Shown piece after piece: positions 46,968 to 56,231 of a stretch of 64,000 nt of DNA. The stretch's first letter is position 1. The number at the start of each line of letters is the position of its first letter. A program made the position numbers and the translations under genes. This DNA is from Caballeronia sp. BR00000012568055 (lineage in GTDB: Bacteria > Pseudomonadota > Gammaproteobacteria > Burkholderiales > Burkholderiaceae), in NCBI RefSeq assembly GCF_029439455.1, contig NZ_JAQFVG010000307.1, positions 62,001 to 126,000 on the forward strand, read 5' to 3'. Below the pieces are notes generated by a model. That model did no database searches and was not told the origin of the DNA. It worked only from the letters and a program-made list of their open reading frames with translations.

Positions 46968-48584
46968 ATGCCAAACAACAATTCCACTCCCCTCGAAGCC
47001 CGCCAATCCGGCACGTACGAACGCCGTCTGGCCGCGCTCGCGTCCGGTCCACATGCCGATGCGCTGCGTCAGGGCTTGCGCGGCATCGAGAAAGAAAGTC
47101 TGCGCGTGACGCCGCAAGGCACGCTCGCCATGACGCCGCATCCGCGTTTGTTCGGCTCGGCGCTGACGCATCCGTACATCACGACTGATTATTCGGAAGC
47201 GCTGGTCGAACTCATCACGCCCGCGGAAAAGGATGTCGCGCTGACGCTGGAATGGCTCGACAAGCTGCATCGATTTGCGCACGCGCATATGGGCGACGAA
47301 TTCCTCTGGAACGATTCGATGCCCAACACGTTGCCACCGGATCAGGAGATTCCGATCGGCTATTACGGCACGTCGAATATCGGGCAGTTGAAGCAGGTGT
47401 ATCGGCGTGGCTTGTCGCTGCGTTATGGGCGCACGATGCAGTGCATCGCCGGGATTCACTACAACTATTCGCTGCACGAAAACGTGTGGCGCGCGTGGCA
47501 GGCGCTCGATCCGTCCAGCGCGCAATCGGCGCAGGATTTTCAGTCGGAACGATACTTCGCGCTGATCCGCAATTTCCGCCGCACGAACTGGCTGCTGATG
47601 TATCTGTTCGGCGCATCGCCTGCGCTGAACAAGCGCTTTGTCGCGGGCAAGACGCACGCGCTCGAATCGTTCGATGCGGACACGTTCTATCTGCCGCACG
47701 CCACCAGCCTGCGCATGAGCGATCTCGGTTATACGAACAATCCCGCGCAATCGGATTTGCTGCCGAGCTATGACAACCTGAACGCCTATGTCGATGTGCT
47801 GGCGAAAGCGGTGAGCAAGCCGTACGCGCCGTACGAAGCCATCGGCACGCAGCAGAACGGCGAGTGGGTGCAGATCAACACCAACGTGTTGCAGATCGAA
47901 AACGAGTTCTATTCGACCATTCGGCCCAAGCGCGTGACGCAGTCGGGCGAGCGTCCGTTGCATGCGTTGGCGCAGCGCGGCGTGCAGTACATCGAAGTGC
48001 GTTGTCTGGATATCGATCCGTTCGAGCCGACCGGCATTTCGCTCGAAACGTCGCGCTTCATGGACGGCTATCTGCTCTATTGCGCGCTCGAAGACAGCCC
48101 GATGCTGCCGCACGATGCGAGCGTCGAAGCAAACGGCAACTTCAGCGCGGTCGCCAAGGAAGGCCGCAAACCGGGGCTGACGCTCAATCGCGAAGGCAAG
48201 CCCGTCACGCTCACGCAATGGGCCAACGAATTGTTCGATGCCATCGCGCCCGTCGCCGCCACGCTTGACACACTCCACGGCCACACTGAGCATACGGACG
48301 CGCTGACGGCCCTGCGCCCGCGCATCGCGGATGCGTCGCTGACGCCGTCGGCACGCGTGCTGCAAACCATGCGCGACAACGGCCAATCGTTCGATGCCTT
48401 CGCGCTCGGCCTCAGCCGCGAACACGCGAAGAACTTCCTCGCGCGCCCGCTTTCGGCCGACGAAGAACGCGAGATGAAGGCGCTCGCGGCGAAATCGGTC
48501 GAAGATCAGGCCGCCGTCGAACACGCCGATACCGAATCGTTCGATGCGTTCGTCGCGTCGTATCGCGATTATCACAACGGCTGA
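46968..48584 (+). CDS. gshA: Glutamate--cysteine ligase
   Basis: The 538-residue enzyme makes gamma-glutamylcysteine, the first step of glutathione synthesis. It belongs to the proteobacterial GshA type: GLRGIEKESLRV near the N-terminus supplies metal-binding Glu residues, followed by TTDYSEALVELITP, MPNTLPPDQEIPIGYYG and GIHYNYSLHE. I use the ATG at 46968 (MPNNNSTPLEARQSG), which matches the family start; the frame is open to 46674 across the ada terminator. A leader of about 150 nt lies between that terminator and the gene. A 538-residue minus-strand frame over the same stretch is a shadow. Confidence 0.92.
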   Translation: MPNNNSTPLEARQSGTYERRLAALASGPHADALRQGLRGIEKESLRVTPQGTLAMTPHPRLFGSALTHPYITTDYSEALVELITPAEKDVALTLEWLDKLHRFAHAHMGDEFLWNDSMPNTLPPDQEIPIGYYGTSNIGQLKQVYRRGLSLRYGRTMQCIAGIHYNYSLHENVWRAWQALDPSSAQSAQDFQSERYFALIRNFRRTNWLLMYLFGASPALNKRFVAGKTHALESFDADTFYLPHATSLRMSDLGYTNNPAQSDLLPSYDNLNAYVDVLAKAVSKPYAPYEAIGTQQNGEWVQINTNVLQIENEFYSTIRPKRVTQSGERPLHALAQRGVQYIEVRCLDIDPFEPTGISLETSRFMDGYLLYCALEDSPMLPHDASVEANGNFSAVAKEGRKPGLTLNREGKPVTLTQWANELFDAIAPVAATLDTLHGHTEHTDALTALRPRIADASLTPSARVLQTMRDNGQSFDAFALGLSREHAKNFLARPLSADEEREMKALAAKSVEDQAAVEHADTESFDAFVASYRDYHNG

Positions 48585-48730
48585 GCGCAGCTATCGCACG
48601 TTTTTCCGCGTGTGCGCCGCCGCGCGCCGGCAAGTGTTACCCGTTTTTGCAACAGACCGAAACGTGCGGAAACATCGCCCGTTTGGTCGTGTCCAAAATT
48701 GGTGACTTATCCATGAATTTCGGGGAAACG

Positions 48731-49273
48731 ATGCGAATCAAACTCACAGGCGCAACGTTAGCGGCATCGCTCGCGCTCGTTTTGCTGACTAGCGGCTGTG
48801 CGTCGCAAGATCAGGTCAGCAGCACCACGATGGAACAGGCCACGCAGCCGCTCACGTGCATGAGCAAGGCCGAATGCGATGCGTGGTGGGCGCGCGCGCA
48901 AGTCTGGGTGACCAATCACTCGGAGTACAAGCTTGAAACGGTGACGAACTCAATCATTCAGACGGCGGGACCGTCGAGCAGCAAACGCGCGCTGGCTTAT
49001 CAGGTGACCATGACGCCGACGAACGAAGCGACCGCGACGATCGGCTTTGCGGCGCATTGCGATCATCCGCTCGGTTGCGAGCCGGGTCCGTGGCAAGCGG
49101 GCGCTGATTTCAAGCAGTTCGTGCGCAATGGTCCATCGACGGCGCGTTACGTGACGCCGCAAGCGCAGACGCCCGCGCCGAGCGCCGTGCAGGTCAATCC
49201 GATTCCAACGCCGATGCCGCTCAATCTGGAAAGCCAGCCGGGACAATCCGGCCAGCAACTCACGCCACAGTAA
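48731..49273 (+). CDS. Lipoprotein of unknown function
   Basis: The 180-residue protein starts at the ATG at 48731 with GGGGAAACG before it; an in-frame ATG at 48713 is the alternative. A lipoprotein signal ends in LLTSGC (Cys near 23). The mature part has CMSKAECDAWWARAQVWVTNHS near the N-terminus, a central beta-rich region with CDHPLGC, and a Pro/Gln-rich tail (about 135-180). I do not recognise a named family. It lies 147 nt after gshA and is convergent, almost abutting, with the emrB-like gene. Confidence 0.8.
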   Translation: MRIKLTGATLAASLALVLLTSGCASQDQVSSTTMEQATQPLTCMSKAECDAWWARAQVWVTNHSEYKLETVTNSIIQTAGPSSSKRALAYQVTMTPTNEATATIGFAAHCDHPLGCEPGPWQAGADFKQFVRNGPSTARYVTPQAQTPAPSAVQVNPIPTPMPLNLESQPGQSGQQLTPQ

Positions 49274-49276
49274 GGG

Positions 49277-50839
49277 CTAGTGTCCCATCGAAGCTGATGC
49301 GCCTTTCTTCGGGCGCGTCAGCCACACCATCACGGCGAGCACGAGAAACGCGTAACAGGAAATGCGGAAGAAATCGTTGGTGGACATCATGTACGCCTGC
49401 GCCGTCACCACGCGATCCATCTGCGCCGTCAACGCCTGACCCGACAACCCGAGCCCTGACAACGTATCCGAATACGCGGTCGTAGCCGGCGCGTACGCAC
49501 TGACCGATTCCGTCAGCCGCGCGTGATGGCGAATCATGTCGTTTTCCCAGAACGTCGTACTGACCGCCGTGCCGATTGCGCCCGACAAAGTCCGCAGAAA
49601 ATTCGATAAACCCGCCGCGCCCGCCAGCCGATCGTCGGTGACGCTGGATAGCGTGATGGTGGTCATCGGCACGAAGAACGTCGCCACGCCGATGCCCTGA
49701 ATCAAACGCGGATAGATGATGCTGTGGAAAGGTGTATCGAGCGTAAAGGTCGAGTTCCAGTACGACACGAACGCGAACACGATAAACGCCGTGCTCGCCA
49801 CCACGCGCAGATTCATGCGATGCATGTTCTGCCCGATCATCGGCGAGAGCACGAGAGCGAGAATGCCGACCGGCGCCGTGGCGAGACCCGCGAGCCACGG
49901 CGTATAACCAAGCACGGTTTGCAGCCACAACGGCAACACGACCACCGAGCCGAAGAACGCGAGAAAGCCGAGCGACGTGATGAGCACGCCCATCGCGAAA
50001 TTGCGGTCGCGGAACAGCGATAAGTCGATCACCGGCTCCTTCTCCGTCAACTCCCACGCAAACATGAACGCGAGCGATACCGCCGAGATAATCGCCAGCG
50101 AGACGATAAAGGTCGAGTTGAACCAGTCGCGATCCTTGCCGAGGTCGAGCATCATTTGAAGCGTGGCGACGCCGATCACCAGCAGCGACAGCCCGACGGC
50201 ATCGATCCGTTGCTTGGTCGTTTTCGTCTCATGTCCGCGCAACAGAAAATACGCGATCACCGCCGAAAAAATGCCGATCGGCACGTTGATGTAGAAGATC
50301 CACGGCCACGTGTAGTTATCCGTGATGTAGCCGCCCATCACCGGCCCGAAGATCGGCGCGACGATCACGGTCATCGCCCAGAGGCCGAGCGCGAGGCCGC
50401 GCTTCTCCGGCGGATAGCTGCGCATGAGGATGGTTTGCGACAGCGGGACCATCGGTCCGGACACGAGTCCTTGCAGCAGCCGAAACCCGATCAGCGATTC
50501 GAAGTTATGCGCAAACCCGCACAGCGCCGATGCCACCGAAAACAGCAGCACGGAAATGGTGAACAGCTTCACCTCGCCGACGCGGCGCGCGAGCCAGCCC
50601 GTCAACGGCACCGCAATCGCCGATGCCACCGAGTACGACGAAATCACCCACGTGCCTTCGCTGGTCGCCACGCCGCGGCTGCCGGAAATGGTCGGCACCG
50701 CCACATTGGCGATGGACGTGTCCAGCACTTCCATAAAGGTGCCGAGCGCGAGGCCCATCGTCAGAAGGGCGAGCACGCCGCCGGTCAGCGGGCGCGGCGC
50801 GGGCGGCGCTGCGACTGCGCCGGGTGTCGTCGTTGACAT
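49277..50839 (-). CDS. DHA2-family drug efflux permease (EmrB type)
   Basis: The 520-residue transporter has 14 predicted membrane helices and the DHA2 signatures LDTSIANVAVPTISG in helix 1, TGWLARRVGEVKLF (motif A) and RLLQGLVSGPMVPLSQT (motif C region). It belongs to the EmrB branch that exports drugs, uncouplers or fatty acids. A marR gene lies 110 nt upstream on the same strand and probably controls it. No membrane-fusion (EmrA) gene is adjacent, although an outer membrane factor gene lies at 52067 on the other strand. Confidence 0.92.
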   Translation of the reverse strand: MSTTTPGAVAAPPAPRPLTGGVLALLTMGLALGTFMEVLDTSIANVAVPTISGSRGVATSEGTWVISSYSVASAIAVPLTGWLARRVGEVKLFTISVLLFSVASALCGFAHNFESLIGFRLLQGLVSGPMVPLSQTILMRSYPPEKRGLALGLWAMTVIVAPIFGPVMGGYITDNYTWPWIFYINVPIGIFSAVIAYFLLRGHETKTTKQRIDAVGLSLLVIGVATLQMMLDLGKDRDWFNSTFIVSLAIISAVSLAFMFAWELTEKEPVIDLSLFRDRNFAMGVLITSLGFLAFFGSVVVLPLWLQTVLGYTPWLAGLATAPVGILALVLSPMIGQNMHRMNLRVVASTAFIVFAFVSYWNSTFTLDTPFHSIIYPRLIQGIGVATFFVPMTTITLSSVTDDRLAGAAGLSNFLRTLSGAIGTAVSTTFWENDMIRHHARLTESVSAYAPATTAYSDTLSGLGLSGQALTAQMDRVVTAQAYMMSTNDFFRISCYAFLVLAVMVWLTRPKKGASASMGH

Positions 50840-50949
50840 CGTGATCTCTCCGGATGCGCTGCGAAGGCATCGGTTTTTCCATGTCGTGGCATTCTCTGCC
50901 CAGACAGATATTTTCGCAAATTTTTGTCAGAGAATTACTTCAGAAGCAA

Positions 50950-51441
50950 TCAATCGTCTTCGTCGTCTGCGCAGCCGCCGCATTCATCCGCAGGCGTGTT
51001 GCCGATGATCCGCGCCAGCAATCCGGTCAGCGTATCCAGTTCCGCACGCGTGAATCCTTGCAGCTGCTCGTTCAGCACCGCCGCGCCGATTTGCGGCAAG
51101 CGCGCAGCGGCATCGCGGCCGCGCTCGGTCAGACTCAGTTCGACGATACGACGGTCCGCGTCGCTCCGCGTTCTGCTTAGAAAGCCCTTCTTTTCCAGCC
51201 TGTCGAGCATGCGCGTCATCGATCCGCTGTCGTAAGACATTTCGCGCGATAACTCCTGCGGCGTGCGCGCGCGTCCAGACGCGAGCATCAACACTACGCC
51301 AATCTGTCTGGACGTGAGATCGAGCGGCTTCAACGCCACATCGGTTCGCGCGACCAACACGTTGCGCGCCTTCGACAGGTAATAGCCGAGGCTGGATTCG
51401 AGTTGAATCGTGGCCGGGTCGTAGAGCGGTTCTGAATTCAT
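50950..51441 (-). CDS. MarR-family transcriptional regulator
   Basis: The 163-residue regulator is a winged helix-turn-helix protein with the MarR core: LDLTSRQIGVVLMLASG, TPQELSREMSYDSGSMTRMLDRLEKKGFLSR and the wing SDADRRIVELSLTERG. The acidic C-terminus has clustered cysteines (DECGGCADDEDD), which might sense oxidants or metals. It reads towards the emrB-like gene. Its promoter overlaps a divergent one around 51492-51526. Confidence 0.92.
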   Translation of the reverse strand: MNSEPLYDPATIQLESSLGYYLSKARNVLVARTDVALKPLDLTSRQIGVVLMLASGRARTPQELSREMSYDSGSMTRMLDRLEKKGFLSRTRSDADRRIVELSLTERGRDAAARLPQIGAAVLNEQLQGFTRAELDTLTGLLARIIGNTPADECGGCADDEDD

Positions 51442-51491
51442 CTTGCCGGGGAGCGTCCCGCTTTTGCAACAGTTCTAAAAATGCAATCGCC

Positions 51492-51534
51492 AGTATCTTG
51501 AAAACTACTTGCATAGTCAATATTATTTGAAGTA
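51492..51534. promoter_or_regulatory. Overlapping divergent promoters and palindrome between marR and a small membrane gene
   Basis: Plus strand: TTGAAA (51498-51503), 17 bp, TATTAT (51521-51526), driving the gene at 51551. Minus strand: TTGACT (51520-51515), 17 bp, GATACT (51497-51492), driving marR. The shared core TTGCATAGTCAA (51509-51520) is an imperfect dyad, and TACTT...AAGTA bracket 51506-51534. A MarR dimer bound here would block both. Confidence 0.6.
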
Positions 51535-51550
51535 TTCACTTACGCGCACG

Positions 51551-51868
51551 ATGCGCCGCCTCGGACCGTTCCGGATCCACAAAATGAGCCACCTCAGCCA
51601 ATCCGCCCGCCGACGCTTCGGCCAAGTCAGCAGCCTGATCGCCAACGCAGCACACCACGTCGTTCCGCAGAAAATGCCGTCGTGGAAACTCGCGTTGTAT
51701 CTGATCGTGTTTCTGCTGCCGGGTGGATCGTTCGCGGTGCTCGGCATGGGCTGGTTCGAAAATCGGCAGCGGCGTCGGGCGGCGGCTAAACCCAAGCAGA
51801 CACAAACACTGCCGCTATTGCCTGCGAACTGTGCGTGCCCAGGCAACGGCGGCGCTACCGGCGCGTAA
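51551..51868 (+). CDS. Small single-span membrane protein, unknown function
   Basis: The 105-residue basic protein has one membrane helix (about 50-70, LALYLIVFLLPGGSFAVLGMGW), a basic stretch (NRQRRRAAAKPK) after it and a Cys/Gly-rich tail (NCACPGNGG). ATG 51584 is an alternative start. A well-formed promoter 25 nt upstream, overlapping that of marR, supports expression. No family recognised. Confidence 0.6.
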   Translation: MRRLGPFRIHKMSHLSQSARRRFGQVSSLIANAAHHVVPQKMPSWKLALYLIVFLLPGGSFAVLGMGWFENRQRRRAAAKPKQTQTLPLLPANCACPGNGGATGA

Positions 51869-52066
51869 ACAGCCGTAACTGTTTCGCTTTCTTGCGTAAC
51901 ACCCGGCTTACGGCGAAGCCGTTACGCTAACGTCTGCCTGACATTCACGTTCACCCGCGCTTCATCTCCACGCGCGGGCGTTCCGTTACTATGCCGGTAG
52001 CCGCTTTCATCGGATCGGTCCGCGCGGCGCCGACAGCACTTCCAACGCAGACCCGCAGACTTGCCG

Positions 52067-53590
52067 ATGCCGTATCGCTCAGCCGCTTTCGCTTCTTCGC
52101 TCACCGCTCGCGCCGCATGGCGTCTGAGCGCCTTTGCGCTTGCCGCGCTTATCGCGGGATGCGCGGTCGGACCGGATTATCAACGTCCGACTGTCGTGGT
52201 TCCGGCGAGTTATAAAGAAGCGCCCGAAGGCTGGAAAGTCGCGCAGCCGAACGATCAAATCGATCGCGGAAGCTGGTGGACCATCTATAACGATCCGCGT
52301 CTGAACGATCTCGAAACGCGTCTGAACACGTCGAATCAGACCATCGCGCAATACGCGGCGGCGTATCGGCAGGCGCGCGCGCTGGTGGGCGAAGCGCGGG
52401 CAGCATATTTCCCGATCATCGGCGCATCGGCATCGGGTACGCGCTCGGGAACGGGCGCGGGTAATCGATCGACGAGCAGTTCCAGCTTCGGTCAGCAAGG
52501 CTCGGTCAACAATCAGTTCAGCGTGTCGCTGGACGCGACGTGGGAGCCGGATCTGTGGGGCAGCGTGCGCCGTCAGGTGGCAGAGCAAAAGGCCGGTCAG
52601 CAAGGCGCGGCGGCCGATCTCGCCAACGCGCGTCTGTCCGCGCAGGCCACGCTCGCGCAAACCTATTTCAATCTGCGCTCGCTCGACGCCCAACAGCGCT
52701 TGCTCGATGACACCGTCGGCGCGTACGAGCAATCGCTCAAGCTCACACAGAATCAGTATGCGCAAGGTATCGTCGCGCGATCGGACGTGATTCAGGCGCA
52801 GACGCAATTGCAAAGCGCGCAGGCATCGGCGATCGATAACGGCGTGGCGCGCGCGCAGTATGAGCACGCGATCGCCGTGCTGGTTGGCGAAGCCGCATCG
52901 ACATTCAGCATCCCTCAGATTCCGCTCGATGCCACGCCGCCGACCGTGCCGACGCAATTGCCATCGGCCATTCTGGAGCGGCGTCCGGATATCGCGTCGG
53001 CGGAGCGCAAGGCAGCGGCGGCTAACGAGCAGATCGGCGTGGAAATCGCCGCGTTCTTTCCTACGCTCACGCTCTCCGTTCAAGGCGGCTTCGAAAGCTC
53101 CATCTTCTCGCAACTGTTGCGCGCGCCATCGCGTTTCTGGACGCTCGGCCCGAGTCTCGCTGCCACCGTTTTCGATGCCGGTCTGCGTTCGGCCCGCACC
53201 GAAGCTGCGCGCGCTACGTACGATCAGGACGTCGCGACGTATCGGCAAACTGTTTTGACGGCGTTCCAGGACGTTGAGGACAATCTCGCGTCGCTGCGTA
53301 TTCTTGAAAAAGAGATCGTGGTTCAGGAGCAGGCGGTCGCGTCCGCGCAGCAGGCGCTGGCGATCATCAACAATCAGTACAAGGCGGGCACGGTCGCGTT
53401 TATCAACGTGCTGACGGCGCAGACGACCGCGTTCACCGCTGAGCAGAAATCGGCGAATATCGCCGGTCAGCGGATGGTGTCGTCGGTGGGATTGGTGAAG
53501 GCGCTCGGCGGCGGATGGGACACCGCGCAGATGGATGAGGAAACGGGCAGCGTGCAAGCGCCGGATGCGGCGCTCGCCAAGTCGAACTAG
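52067..53590 (+). CDS. Outer membrane factor lipoprotein, NodT/OprM family
   Basis: The 507-residue protein has a lipoprotein signal (LAALIAGC, Cys near 28) and two outer membrane efflux protein repeats. GPDYQRP at the mature start, GSWWTIYNDPRLNDL, WEPDLWGSVRRQV and LERRPDIASAERK are hallmark OprM/NodT strings. It forms the trimeric outer membrane exit duct of a tripartite efflux pump. It probably serves the DHA2 permease encoded on the other strand at 49277, but no membrane-fusion protein gene lies beside either. The stop is 3 nt from the end of gspN, convergent, with no terminator between. Confidence 0.9.
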   Translation: MPYRSAAFASSLTARAAWRLSAFALAALIAGCAVGPDYQRPTVVVPASYKEAPEGWKVAQPNDQIDRGSWWTIYNDPRLNDLETRLNTSNQTIAQYAAAYRQARALVGEARAAYFPIIGASASGTRSGTGAGNRSTSSSSFGQQGSVNNQFSVSLDATWEPDLWGSVRRQVAEQKAGQQGAAADLANARLSAQATLAQTYFNLRSLDAQQRLLDDTVGAYEQSLKLTQNQYAQGIVARSDVIQAQTQLQSAQASAIDNGVARAQYEHAIAVLVGEAASTFSIPQIPLDATPPTVPTQLPSAILERRPDIASAERKAAAANEQIGVEIAAFFPTLTLSVQGGFESSIFSQLLRAPSRFWTLGPSLAATVFDAGLRSARTEAARATYDQDVATYRQTVLTAFQDVEDNLASLRILEKEIVVQEQAVASAQQALAIINNQYKAGTVAFINVLTAQTTAFTAEQKSANIAGQRMVSSVGLVKALGGGWDTAQMDEETGSVQAPDAALAKSN

Positions 53591-53593
53591 AAA

Positions 53594-54373
53594 TCAGCGT
53601 ACGAAGGAAAGCGCGACGGTATCCGCGTCTGTGTGCCGTCCTAGCAAGTTGAGCAAGCCCGCCAGATTTTCACGCTGATCGGGCGACGCCTTCGCCGTGC
53701 CCTGAAACGAAGTCGATTGCTTCGAGACCGTGCCATTGCCCGTCAGAATCAGCGCGCCCTTGCTGGTCGATAAATCGATATTCGCGTCCGCGCCCTGCGC
53801 CTGCAACGCCACGCGATACGACCCGAGCGGCTTCACGCGCGACACGCTCGACGCCATATCATCCAGCGACACGATCAGTTGACCGTACGCGTTCGGCCCG
53901 AGCACGCGGAATTCCGTCCACGAAAGCTGCACCGATCCATCGAAATTCAGCGTATTGAACGGAGCGCCGAGTCCCGACAGCAGCGTCGCGGGCACGGCGA
54001 TTTGTCCAGCGGTGAGTGTCGCGCCGCGCGCGGTGGCATCGACGATTACGGCGTCGGGCATGGCTTCGGTCTGGCGCATGGTCATATGCACGCGTCCCGT
54101 GAACAGCGGCCAGAACGCCGTCGTCCATTCGATACGCCCCGGCAGCAAGGTCGCGCCGCTGCCGTCGCTGCCTGCGGCGAGCATCAGCGTGGCCGAGCCG
54201 CGCCACAGCGAACCGGCCGGATCGACCAGATTGACGTGGCCGGCGGTCGCTTTGGAGAACTGCGGAACGATCCACGCGGCGGGCATCATCGCGAGCAAGG
54301 TACCGAAAACCGACAGCACGATCACGATCAAACCCGGCAGCGCGAGCCGCAAACGTCGCGTCCAATAACTCAT
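53594..54373 (-). CDS. gspN: Type II secretion system protein N
   Basis: The 259-residue protein has one N-terminal membrane helix (about 10-33) and a periplasmic beta-rich domain with GSLWRGSATLML, the GspN signature. The ATG at 54373 overlaps the gspM stop as ATGA. GspN is an accessory inner-membrane protein present in only some T2SS; it is the last gene of the operon. Its 3' end is only 3 nt from that of the outer membrane factor gene. Confidence 0.9.
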   Translation of the reverse strand: MSYWTRRLRLALPGLIVIVLSVFGTLLAMMPAAWIVPQFSKATAGHVNLVDPAGSLWRGSATLMLAAGSDGSGATLLPGRIEWTTAFWPLFTGRVHMTMRQTEAMPDAVIVDATARGATLTAGQIAVPATLLSGLGAPFNTLNFDGSVQLSWTEFRVLGPNAYGQLIVSLDDMASSVSRVKPLGSYRVALQAQGADANIDLSTSKGALILTGNGTVSKQSTSFQGTAKASPDQRENLAGLLNLLGRHTDADTVALSFVR

Positions 54374-54873
54374 TTGACGGTAGCCGGTTGCAGCGATGCC
54401 GTCAGATCGACCTGACCATCCGGCTTGCCCGCCGTGATGTGCGCTTCCTGCACCTGCACCTTGAATTGCTTGCGCGCGTCGTCCAGCCACATGGTCCAGT
54501 TCGGGAACGATGCGTTCTTCAACTGAATCTGCACCGCCGCGCCGATCACCTGAATCTGCGTCGGCTGCATGCCGTTATCGGCGAGCGATTTGGCGAGGGC
54601 GTCGCGCAACGCGCCGCCGGTCGGCGTGACGCTGTCGGCGTTGCCCGCGAGCGCGCGCGCCTCATTGGCCTGCGCGGTCATGGTCGCGAGCTGGCGCTGC
54701 ATGCCGGGCAGCGTTTCACGCAGACGCGCGCGGCCTTCGTAAGCAGGCGCCCACAGCACCAGATAAACCAGCGCGAGCGCCGCCGCGAGCCCGCCCCACA
54801 TCAGCAAGGTCTTTTCGCGCGGCGTGCGGACTTCCCAGAACTCCGAGAGCGCTTGTGCAATTTCGCCTTTCAT
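54370..54873 (-). CDS. gspM: Type II secretion system protein M
   Basis: From the ATG at 54873 (GGAGCGGCCA before it) the product is 167 residues: a short cytoplasmic start, one helix (about 26-43, LLMWGGLAAALALVYLVLW), a coiled region and a small ferredoxin-like periplasmic domain. GspM pairs with GspL in the inner-membrane platform. It overlaps gspL by 4 nt and gspN by 4 nt. Confidence 0.9.
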   Translation of the reverse strand: MKGEIAQALSEFWEVRTPREKTLLMWGGLAAALALVYLVLWAPAYEGRARLRETLPGMQRQLATMTAQANEARALAGNADSVTPTGGALRDALAKSLADNGMQPTQIQVIGAAVQIQLKNASFPNWTMWLDDARKQFKVQVQEAHITAGKPDGQVDLTASLQPATVK

Positions 54874-56198
54874 TGGCCGCTCCTGATGGTCCATTTGCCC
54901 GTGTTGGTATCGATTGCCCCGCTCAGGCCGTTGGCCGCAAGGCGTTTCGGCAGATCGGGATCGACCTTGGTTTCGGGCTTGAAGGTCACTTCGAGATGAC
55001 GCTCGCGATAGTCCAGTCCCGCGATGCCGTTCACCGGCACCGGTCCAAGCGAACGCGCGAGGCCATCGGCGAGCGAGAGGAAGTCGGACGGCGACAATTC
55101 ACCCGATGCCACCCGCAGCCGGTCAAGGTTCGTGCTCATCTGACCGGCGGCATCGAGCACGACGGTGGTCTTCGGGAATGCGTTGAGCAGCAGTTCGGTC
55201 ATTTGCGCGCTGATTGCATCGCGCTGACGGGAAAGCTGCAGCCACTGCACGTTCACGCCGATGATCGACACAATGATCGATGCCGCCACCAGCGCGATCG
55301 GCACGCGCAACCGGCGCATGGTCGCGCGATCCAGCCGCCACGGCTGCGCGGCGAATTCGAACTGGCAGAGGTCGAACTTGCTGGCGAGCGCGGCGCGGGC
55401 CAGCGCTTCGAAGGAAATCGGCAGCGCGCCGGGCACGTTGTTGAGCGCCGCGCTGCGCGTGGCCGAGAGACGCGGCTCATCGCCGGGCAGATCGACCAGC
55501 GAATAGATGAACGCGGGTTGATCGCCGGAAAGCGCGTCCAGCGTCGCGGCGATGTTTTCCTCCGGCAGCGCCAGCCCTTCACCGAGCGCGGCTTTCTCGC
55601 CGCGCGCAATCGCAATCTCGATGCGCGGCGTCGGCGTGTGCGCGGGCGTGACCACTTCGCCCATCAACGCGGGCGCGGTCGAAACCACATGCCCGAGCAA
55701 TCCGGCGATAAACGGCGCGGGTAACGCTTCCTCGCCCTCTTCCAGCGGCGCGGCGGCGGGCACGGGCAGACAGCGCATCGCGGGCACGGCTTTGACATTG
55801 CGATGCCCCGCGTGCGCGAATGCATCGAGCACGAAGCGGAACCAACCGCGATCGATTACGGCTACCACGCGTTTTGCATCGGCGAGCGCGGTTGGATCGA
55901 CGGCAATGTGGCAGGTCTGCGGATCCTGAATCAGTTGATCTTCGACGACATTCGGCAAGGCCTGACGCAAACGCGGCCCTTTGAGCGGCGGCACCGCAGC
56001 AGCCAGCAGCAGCGTGTCACGCGCCGCGACGATCAGCACGGTCGCGCTCGCACGCGGCAGCAGCCCGAGCGCGGCACGGCCGACGCGCTGCGGCTCGTTG
56101 CGCTTGTCGAGCAGCAGGAACGGCAGATCCGGCAATTGCCACTCTTCCGAGCGCACCGCCGGATCGCGCGGCGGAAGGAGAACGATCAGTGTGCTCAA
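54870..56198 (-). CDS. gspL: Type II secretion system protein L
   Basis: The 442-residue protein has the actin-like cytoplasmic domain (about 1-270, which recruits the ATPase GspE), one membrane helix near 285-305 (VPIALVAASIIVSIIGVNV) and a periplasmic domain. GspL anchors GspE to the inner-membrane platform. It is 33 nt downstream of gspK. Confidence 0.9.
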   Translation of the reverse strand: MSTLIVLLPPRDPAVRSEEWQLPDLPFLLLDKRNEPQRVGRAALGLLPRASATVLIVAARDTLLLAAAVPPLKGPRLRQALPNVVEDQLIQDPQTCHIAVDPTALADAKRVVAVIDRGWFRFVLDAFAHAGHRNVKAVPAMRCLPVPAAAPLEEGEEALPAPFIAGLLGHVVSTAPALMGEVVTPAHTPTPRIEIAIARGEKAALGEGLALPEENIAATLDALSGDQPAFIYSLVDLPGDEPRLSATRSAALNNVPGALPISFEALARAALASKFDLCQFEFAAQPWRLDRATMRRLRVPIALVAASIIVSIIGVNVQWLQLSRQRDAISAQMTELLLNAFPKTTVVLDAAGQMSTNLDRLRVASGELSPSDFLSLADGLARSLGPVPVNGIAGLDYRERHLEVTFKPETKVDPDLPKRLAANGLSGAIDTNTGKWTIRSGQ

Positions 56199-56231
56199 AG
56201 GCCACTTCCTTTTGTCATCAGATGCATCGTT

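Noticed and set aside
46959-48575. 538-codon minus-strand open frame
   Set aside because: Antisense shadow of gshA.
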